From an uncultured Prevotella sp. (lineage in GTDB: Bacteria; Bacteroidota; Bacteroidia; Bacteroidales; Bacteroidaceae), in the NCBI GenBank assembly GCA_905234355.1, contig CAJOHP010000164.1:1-5071 (forward strand): 5,071 nt of DNA. Direction: 5' to 3'. The position numbers and the translations under genes were made by a program. The notes below the pieces were generated by a model. The model was not told the origin of the DNA and searched no databases. It was given only the letters and a program-made list of their open reading frames with translations. Positions 1-4,562 of the stretch are shown one piece after another. Numbering within the stretch: the first letter of the stretch is position 1; the number at the start of each line of letters is the position of its first letter.

Positions 1-71
1 ACCACGTCGCGTGCGTCTTGCAGCAGGCACGGCTCTGTGGCAATGTGGAAAATAGCTTTCAGATACTTCAT
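1..71 (-). CDS. prmA: Probable ribosomal protein L11 methyltransferase, N-terminal fragment
   Basis: Only the first 23 codons plus two bases are present; the gene runs off the left edge. The minus-strand ATG at 71-69 opens a frame beginning MKYLKAIFHI and continuing to QDARDV. From memory of the family, Bacteroidales PrmA proteins begin with MKYL/MKYF, a short beta strand, and then a (D)xRDVxAALAGE-type helix, which this fits. PrmA is a cytoplasmic SAM-dependent enzyme that methylates ribosomal protein L11. The catalytic domain lies outside the window, so the call rests on the N-terminal pattern alone. A good TAnnTTTG box sits just upstream on the same strand (91-98), which supports 71 as the true start and implies a very short leader. 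It is transcribed divergently from the gene at 208. Any other protein with a similar beta-alpha start remains possible. Confidence 0.55.
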   Translation of the reverse strand, partial: MKYLKAIFHIATEPCLLQDARDV

Positions 72-90
72 GTCTTGTATAATTTATGTG

Positions 91-98
91 CAAAATTA
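91..98 (-). promoter_or_regulatory. Bacteroidetes-type -7 box for the leftward prmA-like gene
   Basis: Read on the minus strand this is TAATTTTG, an exact match to the Bacteroidetes -7 consensus TAnnTTTG. It lies 19 bases upstream of the ATG at 71, which would give a leader of only about 10-15 nt. No convincing TTTG -33 box was identified. The exact match and its position support it, but the region is AT-rich, so a chance match is possible. Confidence 0.5.
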
Positions 99-108
99 CA
101 AAAAATAG

Positions 109-139
109 GGAAAAACCTATCACGTTTTAGGGTTTTTCC
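109..139. repeat. Imperfect inverted repeat between divergent promoters
   Basis: The left arm ggaaaaaccta (109-119) is the reverse complement of the right arm tagggtttttcc (128-139) except for one extra G in the right arm; the spacer is 8 bases. It lies between the leftward box at 91-98 and the rightward boxes at 141-148 and 164-171. That is where an operator for a regulator controlling both genes would be expected. It could instead be a chance pairing of A- and T-runs in AT-rich DNA. No regulator family is recognisable from it. Confidence 0.35.
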
Positions 140-140
140 G

Positions 141-148
141 TATCTTTG
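141..148 (+). promoter_or_regulatory. Bacteroidetes-type -7 box (upstream copy) for the gene at 208
   Basis: TATCTTTG matches the TAnnTTTG consensus exactly and lies 59 bases before the ATG at 208. A second exact match follows at 164-171. Either or both may be used, and the sequence alone does not decide. No clear -33 TTTG element stands at the usual distance upstream. Confidence 0.5.
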
Positions 149-163
149 CATGGAAATTAGCAG

Positions 164-171
164 TATTTTTG
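164..171 (+). promoter_or_regulatory. Bacteroidetes-type -7 box (downstream copy) for the gene at 208
   Basis: TATTTTTG matches TAnnTTTG exactly and would place a transcription start near 177-180, about 30 nt before the ATG at 208. The TTTG inside the upstream copy (145-148) sits somewhat close to act as its -33 element. The two boxes may therefore be alternative promoters or one composite promoter. Confidence 0.5.
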
Positions 172-207
172 CATCGTGAAAGTATAACCAAACAAGTTTG
201 AAGAGAT

Positions 208-1230
208 ATGAAGAAGAGTCTATTGTTCTGCTTTCTGATAGGCTTCATGCCTGCCACACTGTCGGCTCAGGACGACGTCTACTTCGTTCCCACGAAGCAG
301 GCCGTCGAGCAGTCGCGTGCAGACTACTACCAGTCTCAGCCCACAGAGCCCTACTATTCGGGCTCCGACCGCTCAGTCGACGAATACAACCGTCATGGCA
401 GCTACTATCAGGACCTGCCTGCCGACTCCGTTTCCGACATCATCAGTTTCTCGGGCGAGGTGGGTGTCTATCCCGACAGCACGGGCGACTATCGCTACAC
501 GCGCCACCTGACACGTTTCGACGACTACACCCCTTCGTCGGACTCCTACTGGGCCGGCTACGCCCAGGGTCGCTACGACTCCTGGACGTCGTGGCACTCG
601 CCCTGGTACTACAGCTCCTACTATCCCTGGTACGACCCCTGGTACGACCCCTGGTACGACCCCTGGTACGGCGGCTGGAGCTGGTCGTGGGGCTACTACG
701 ACCCTTGGTACTACTCGTGGTATCGTCCCTACTATTACGGCTACTACCGTCCTTACTATGGCTACGCCGGTGGCTGGAGCTACGGTGGCCATCGCAGCGG
801 CACGCGTCCTGGCGGCCATCACAGCGGCACCTCCGGCCGTGGCATAGCCTCGCGCACGGGCACTCGCTATGGTGGCGGCACCTTCGGCAGCAGCCGCACA
901 CTGGGCAGCCGGCAGGCCACCACCCGCACGCCGGGCACCTATGGCGGCGGCTCGCGCTCGGTGGGCACCACCTCGCGCAGCATGGGTGTGCGCAGCGCCG
1001 CCGGCAGCTCGTCGGCCTCGCGCAGCTATGGCAGCATACCAAGCTATAGCGGCAGCTCGTCGAGTCGCAGCGTGGGCAGCTATGGCGGCGGCAGCAGCAC
1101 GCGCAGCTCCGGAGGATCCTTCGGCGGCGGCAGCCGGTCCGGAGGAGGCAGCTTCGGAGGCGGTGGCGGTGGCAGCCGCTCGGGCGGTGGAGGCTTCGGC
1201 GGCGGAAGCCGCTCGGGTGGGCGCCGATGA
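208..1230 (+). CDS. Exported low-complexity Tyr/Trp-rich and Arg/Gly/Ser-rich protein, function unknown
   Basis: This 340-residue protein matches no enzyme or domain family that I recognise. Residues 1-20 are a signal peptide (MKK, hydrophobic core, LSA|Q cleavage), so it is exported; there is no lipobox. Residues 21-110 are acidic and of more normal composition. Residues 112-190 are extremely aromatic (14 Trp and 24 Tyr in 79 residues), with an in-frame PWYD tetrapeptide repeat at 140-151. Residues 166-340 contain 21 Arg but no Asp, Glu or Lys, and grade into SRSGGG and FGGG repeats at the C terminus. The start at 208 is chosen because it gives a complete signal peptide; a weak purine run precedes it. 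It lies 77 bases before a FadL-like barrel gene with no recognisable promoter or terminator between, so the two may form one transcript. Surface display or envelope association is inferred, not shown. The gene is real by its signal peptide and promoter boxes, despite the low complexity. Confidence 0.85.
   Translation: MKKSLLFCFLIGFMPATLSAQDDVYFVPTKQAVEQSRADYYQSQPTEPYYSGSDRSVDEYNRHGSYYQDLPADSVSDIISFSGEVGVYPDSTGDYRYTRHLTRFDDYTPSSDSYWAGYAQGRYDSWTSWHSPWYYSSYYPWYDPWYDPWYDPWYGGWSWSWGYYDPWYYSWYRPYYYGYYRPYYGYAGGWSYGGHRSGTRPGGHHSGTSGRGIASRTGTRYGGGTFGSSRTLGSRQATTRTPGTYGGGSRSVGTTSRSMGVRSAAGSSSASRSYGSIPSYSGSSSSRSVGSYGGGSSTRSSGGSFGGGSRSGGGSFGGGGGGSRSGGGGFGGGSRSGGRR
625..670 (+). repeat. 12-base in-frame tandem repeat encoding PWYD
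   Basis: The unit ccctggtacgac occurs three times in succession without mismatch (625-636, 637-648, 649-660), followed by a partial copy to 670. The unit length is a multiple of three, so copy-number change would add or remove whole PWYD tetrapeptides (residues 140-151) without a frameshift. Single diverged DPWY copies also occur outside the array. This is an internal repeat of the low-complexity gene, not a mobile element. Confidence 0.9.
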
Positions 1231-1264
1231 GTAGCGACCAGCTTAGCCACAGGCATCTTACACC

Positions 1265-1278
1265 TATTATATATAATA
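1265..1278. repeat. AT-only perfect palindrome in the 77-base gap before the FadL-like gene
   Basis: The sequence tattatatataata equals its own reverse complement. It lies in the gap between the stop at 1230 and the ATG at 1308. Being pure A/T it would form only a weak hairpin and has no T-tract typical of a terminator. No TAnnTTTG box is visible in the gap, which fits read-through from the upstream promoters. It may be a binding site, an mRNA-stability element or a chance feature. Confidence 0.35.
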
Positions 1279-1307
1279 TATAGTTCACATATAATCCTCA
1301 CACAGCA

Positions 1308-2894
1308 ATGAAGAAAAGCATCCTTATAGCATCGGTGGCCATGGCCTGCATGCCTGTCCTGGCACAGGAAACCTACGTCAATGCCCAGCTGGCAACCGAC
1401 GACCTCAACGGCACAGCCCGCTACGTGGGCATGGGCGGCGCCATGGAAGCCCTCGGAGCCGACATCTCCCCCATCCACTCCAACCCCGCAGGACTGGGAC
1501 TCTTCCGCAAGTCGAACTTCAGCATCTCGGCTGGCATCGTGTCGCAGGAGGGAGGCAAGAACTTCGGAGGAGGCAACGTGACCAACGTCAGCTTCGACCA
1601 GGTGGGCTTCGTCTGGGCCAACCAGATCAACAGCTCCGACTTTGTCAACTTCGCCTTCAACTATCACAAGAGCCGCAACTTCAACCAGTTCCTCCACGCG
1701 GCCGACGCCATGCAGTATGCCTCGCAAAACAAGCAGAGCTTTGCCAAGAACAAGGAGAGCAACGACCTGCTCTATGAGTACAACGGCACGCGTCCGCTCT
1801 TTGAGAGGCCCTACCTGTCGTGCTCGCTCATCGACGACATGTATGCGCAGACCCTCCTCTACGACAGCAAGGACCCCAACCCCTGGGGCTACTACGACGG
1901 CGAGGCCTACCAGCTGGACCGCAGCCATCAGGGCTATGTGGGCGAATACGACTTCAGCCTGAGCGGCAATGTGGACAACACGTTCTACTGGGGCATCAGC
2001 GTCGGGGTGCACGACGTGCACTATACGCACTACGGCGAGTACTCTGAGGCACTCGTGGGCGACAATGTGCACTTCCCCGGCAAGTTCGGCGTCACCGTGG
2101 CCGACGACCGCACCATCACCGGTACGGGTGCCGACATCAAGTTTGGCGCCATCGTCAGGCCCATCGAGGAGTCGCCCTTCCGTTTCGGCATCTATGTCGC
2201 TACGCCCACGTGGTACTCCCTCACCACGTCTAACTACACCACGCTGGCCTCACAGGGCCGCTTCACCGACGGCACTTCGGCCAACCGCAACCTTGCCTCG
2301 CGCGAGGAGCGCTACCGCTTCAAGCTCTACACACCGTGGAAGTTCGGCCTGTCGCTGGGCCACACCATCGGCACGCAGGTGGCTCTCGGACTGGGCTACG
2401 ACTATGCCGACTATGGCAGCATAGACACGCGCTACATCACCGACACAGGCTACGACTACGACCGCAGCAGCAGCGACGAGGAGATGAACCGTCACACCTC
2501 GGCCACGCTCAGGGGCGTCTCGACGCTGAAAGCTGGCGTGGAGTATAAGCCCGATGCAGCCATCGCCGTGCGCTTCGGCTACAACTATGTGTCGCCCATG
2601 TATAAGAAAGATGGCTATCTCGACCCGGGCATCAACTCCGAGGGTGTGTTCTACAGCACGACGACCGACTACACCAACTGGGAGTCGACCCACCGCATCA
2701 CCTGCGGCCTGGGCTTCCAGCTCAGCAAGTGGAACCTGGGCGTGGCCTATCAGTACAGCACACAGAACGGACGCTTCTCGCCCTTCACGTCCTATCAGGA
2801 CGACGAGACAGCCTACGACGACAATATCGTGGGCGATATGAAGGTGAGCAACAAGCGCCACCAGGTGCTGCTCACGGCCAACTATACGTTCTGA
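1308..2894 (+). CDS. FadL/OmpP1-like outer-membrane beta-barrel (Bacteroidales 'hemin receptor' family)
   Basis: This is a 528-residue outer-membrane protein. Residues 1-19 are a signal peptide (MKKSILIASV start, VLA|Q cleavage). The mature N terminus carries the family hallmark: a D-L-N-G-T-A-R-Y-V-G-M-G-G-A stretch (about 32-45), then ALGADIS and the NPAGLG motif at 59-64. This arrangement is typical of the OmpP1/FadL/TodX transporters that Bacteroidales genomes often label 'hemin receptor'. The rest alternates aromatic beta strands and polar loops and ends in ...LLTANYTF, with the C-terminal Phe expected for BAM-dependent insertion. FadL proteins pass hydrophobic compounds across the outer membrane; the substrate here cannot be read from the sequence, and the hemin label is not evidence of haem uptake. 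It is somewhat longer than E. coli FadL, as Bacteroidales members often are. No Shine-Dalgarno precedes the ATG, which is normal in this phylum. It is probably co-transcribed with the low-complexity gene 77 bases upstream. Confidence 0.9.
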   Translation: MKKSILIASVAMACMPVLAQETYVNAQLATDDLNGTARYVGMGGAMEALGADISPIHSNPAGLGLFRKSNFSISAGIVSQEGGKNFGGGNVTNVSFDQVGFVWANQINSSDFVNFAFNYHKSRNFNQFLHAADAMQYASQNKQSFAKNKESNDLLYEYNGTRPLFERPYLSCSLIDDMYAQTLLYDSKDPNPWGYYDGEAYQLDRSHQGYVGEYDFSLSGNVDNTFYWGISVGVHDVHYTHYGEYSEALVGDNVHFPGKFGVTVADDRTITGTGADIKFGAIVRPIEESPFRFGIYVATPTWYSLTTSNYTTLASQGRFTDGTSANRNLASREERYRFKLYTPWKFGLSLGHTIGTQVALGLGYDYADYGSIDTRYITDTGYDYDRSSSDEEMNRHTSATLRGVSTLKAGVEYKPDAAIAVRFGYNYVSPMYKKDGYLDPGINSEGVFYSTTTDYTNWESTHRITCGLGFQLSKWNLGVAYQYSTQNGRFSPFTSYQDDETAYDDNIVGDMKVSNKRHQVLLTANYTF

Positions 2895-2940
2895 GCAGGC
2901 AGAGCCAGGCACAGTCTGCGACACGGTTGTGAGTAAAAAA

Positions 2941-2992
2941 GCTGGGCACAACAGATAGAACACGCGATAATGTTCAATCTGTTGTGCCCAGC
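2941..2992. terminator. Long hairpin terminator between convergent genes
   Basis: A perfect 16-base inverted repeat (gctgggcacaacagat at 2941-2956, complement at 2977-2992) continues, after one A-A mismatch, into five more pairs (2958-2962 with 2971-2975) around the 8-base loop cgcgataa. On the minus strand the stem is followed directly by six T residues (complement of 2935-2940), the classic intrinsic-terminator form, for transcripts arriving from the gene at 3088-3567. On the plus strand it lies 47 bases after the FadL-like stop but is followed only by ctttg, so rightward termination would rely on the stem more than on a U-tract. It probably serves both converging units. Confidence 0.85.
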
Positions 2993-3018
2993 CTTTGCAT
3001 GATATTGGTACACTGTAG

Positions 3019-3039
3019 GGACGGGCTTTATGCCTGTCC
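3019..3039. repeat. Small REP-like palindrome
   Basis: The arms ggacgggc (3019-3026) and gcctgtcc (3032-3039) form an 8-base stem with one G-T pair around the loop tttat. It lies in intergenic DNA about 50 bases before the stop of the leftward gene. Compact palindromes with GGGAC-GGGC...GCCTGTCC arms occur as dispersed intergenic repeats in many bacterial genomes, so this may be one copy of such a family. Only a single copy is visible here, so that is an inference. It lacks a T-tract, so it is a weak candidate for a terminator. Confidence 0.4.
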
Positions 3040-3087
3040 GAAAACCAACAAAATAGTACACCCTGCTTCCGAGACGTCAGTGCAGTG

Positions 3088-3567
3088 CTACTTCTTCTCG
3101 GTGCTCACGGCCAGAAGGGCGCGCTGCCAGTCGGTGTCGAGCGAGAAGCGAGTGAGGCTGTTGCCGTCGGCATAGTAGGCCAGCACCAGCTCGTGGTCGC
3201 TGTCGCGGAAGAGCGGGTTGGAAATGCTGGCGTCGACATAGTGCCTGATATACTCCACCTGCACTTTCTGCGGGGCGGTGCGATGGGCCAGGAGCGTCTG
3301 CATGTAGTGGGTGAGGAAGGCGTGCATGGCGTAGGCCTGACGGTCGAGGAAGGCTGCCGACGAGTCGGGCATCTCTTCCTTCATCTTCATGCCCATGTAG
3401 TTCAGGGCGTCGACCTTGAACTGGTTGAGCTGTCTGACCATGACGGCCGTGCTGGGATTGCTCACGATGGCCTGCGCCTTGTTGCGCATCTCGAGAAACA
3501 CTTGCTGTGCGCTGGCGCCCACGGTGGTGACGGTGGCCAAGAGAAGGCCTAAGAAGAGTCTTTTCAT
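3088..3567 (-). CDS. Small exported protein of unknown function, downstream of a ModF-like ATPase
   Basis: This 159-residue protein matches no family that I can name. Residues 1-20 (MKRLFLGLLL..., cleaving at ASA|Q) are a clear signal peptide, so it is probably periplasmic; there is no cysteine, which excludes a lipoprotein. The mature part looks largely helical, with charged and hydrophobic positions alternating, e.g. around FKVDALNYMGMKMKEEM, and no visible catalytic motif. The frame also opens at an ATG 36 bases further upstream (3603), but that start would put a polar 12-residue extension before the signal peptide, so 3567 is preferred. With 3567 as start, ATG (3567-3565) overlaps the TGA (3566-3564) of the upstream ATPase frame as ATGA, which implies translational coupling and one operon. 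The leftward terminator at 2941-2992 lies about 95 bases past its stop. Confidence 0.8.
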   Translation of the reverse strand: MKRLFLGLLLATVTTVGASAQQVFLEMRNKAQAIVSNPSTAVMVRQLNQFKVDALNYMGMKMKEEMPDSSAAFLDRQAYAMHAFLTHYMQTLLAHRTAPQKVQVEYIRHYVDASISNPLFRDSDHELVLAYYADGNSLTRFSLDTDWQRALLAVSTEKK

Positions 3568-4562
3568 TGCTGATGGCTGAGGGTTAGTCGTTTGTTGATG
3601 CACGACGGCAGTTCGTCGTCGTAGTGGGTTACCATGATGAGTGTCTTTTCCGGCTGCTGGCAGTACGTGTCGATGATGTGGCGCACGCGACGGCGGTGGG
3701 CATCGTCGAGACCATGGAGCGGCTCGTCGAGCACGAGCAGCAGCGGGTCCTTGACAAAGGCCCGGGCCAGGAGCACCAGGCGCTGCTCGCCGCTAGAGAG
3801 GGTGGTGAAGAGGCGGTCGGCCAGGTGGGCCACGCCGAAGACGGCCATCCACTGCCGGCAGACGGCGCGCTCCCCGGCGCTCGGGTGGACGTAGAGCCCC
3901 ACCGTGTCCTTCAGTCCGCTGGCCACCACATGCAGGGCAGGGATGGCACGGCGGTAGCTGCGGTGCATCTCCGGCGAGACGTAGCCTATGCGGCGCTTCA
4001 CCTCCCAGATGCTTTCGCCCGACCCGCGACGGCGCCCGAAGAGGCTGATGTCGCAGGCGTAGGCCTGGGGGTTGTCGGCACAGATGAGCGAGAGCAGCGT
4101 GGACTTGCCCGACCCGTTTCTGCCGGTGAGTGCCCAGCGCTCGCCCGCCATGACCGTCCAGCTGAGATGGCTCAGGATGGTGCGGTCGCCGTAACTCACC
4201 GTGACGTCGTGCAGGGCTATCACCGGCTGCGACGCCATGGCACGCTCGCCTGAGGCGGCGGCAGTGGCCGTCGGCAGCTCGACTGGCGAGGACACTGTGG
4301 CGTCTGGGGCATCGGTAGCGGCGGCGTCCATGCTGACCACCTCGTCGGCAAAAGGCGGCACCTCGTCGGGACGCGACAGCAGCAGGTAGAGCGTGATGCC
4401 CTGTGGCGCCAGCGTGGAGAGCAACTCGCGCACAGACTGCCGCATCTCGGCGTCGAGACCGATGAAGGGGTTGTCGATGATGAGCGTGGTGGGACCGGCC
4501 AGCAGCGTCTTGGCTATCTGATACTTGCGCAGCTCGCCGCTGGAGAGGGTGATGATCTCTTT
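3564..4562 (-). pseudogene. ModF/PhrA-like tandem ABC ATPase, 5' part replaced at the junction
   Basis: This is the Bacteroidales-type part of the frame. Residue numbers count from the internal Met at 4952. Domain 1 remains only from its signature LSSGELRK (136-143), with a Walker B-like TLIIDNP (156-162, Asn where the catalytic Glu is expected), D-loop IGLD, and SRPDE where the switch His would be. A variable Ala/Asp/Thr-rich linker (about 209-243) follows. Domain 2 is complete: Walker A GRNGSGKS (277-284), FGRRRGSGESIWEVK and IGYVS (305-326), signature LSSGE (385-389), Walker B LLVLDE (405-410) and switch VTH (His 443). The DNPQAYACDISLFGRRRGSG stretch closely parallels E. coli ModF (DHPQGYSNDLTLFGRRRGSG), a soluble two-domain ATPase of unclear role linked by name to molybdenum. 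No membrane subunit is seen nearby. It is labelled pseudogene only because it is incomplete here; the real gene is probably intact. Confidence 0.75.

Noticed and set aside
1100..1230. Gly/Ser repeat DNA considered as a CRISPR-like or mobile repeat
   Set aside because: The repeats are irregular, in frame and encode SRSGGG/FGGG units; there are no regular spacers or terminal inverted repeats.
443..1288. Long minus-strand open frame opposite the low-complexity gene
   Set aside because: Its translation is Arg/Ser/Cys-rich noise produced by the GC-rich repetitive codons of the plus-strand gene; it has no signal peptide, domain or promoter.
1080..2072. 330-codon minus-strand open frame across the end of the first gene and the start of the FadL-like gene
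   Set aside because: It is an antisense shadow: Val/Ala/His-rich with a proline-rich end mirroring the Gly repeats. The plus-strand genes have signal peptides and a family motif.
2250..2963. 237-codon minus-strand open frame opposite the end of the FadL-like gene
   Set aside because: It begins inside the terminator hairpin and reads as the low-complexity antisense of barrel strands, with no recognisable features.
3568..3603. Upstream ATG at 3603 as the start of the small exported protein
   Set aside because: It would add a polar 12-residue segment before a clear signal peptide; the ATG at 3567 gives the standard signal peptide and an ATGA overlap.
3624..4253. Plus-strand open frame opposite the ModF-like second domain
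   Set aside because: The minus strand encodes a complete ABC domain with all motifs here, so this is a GC-rich shadow frame.
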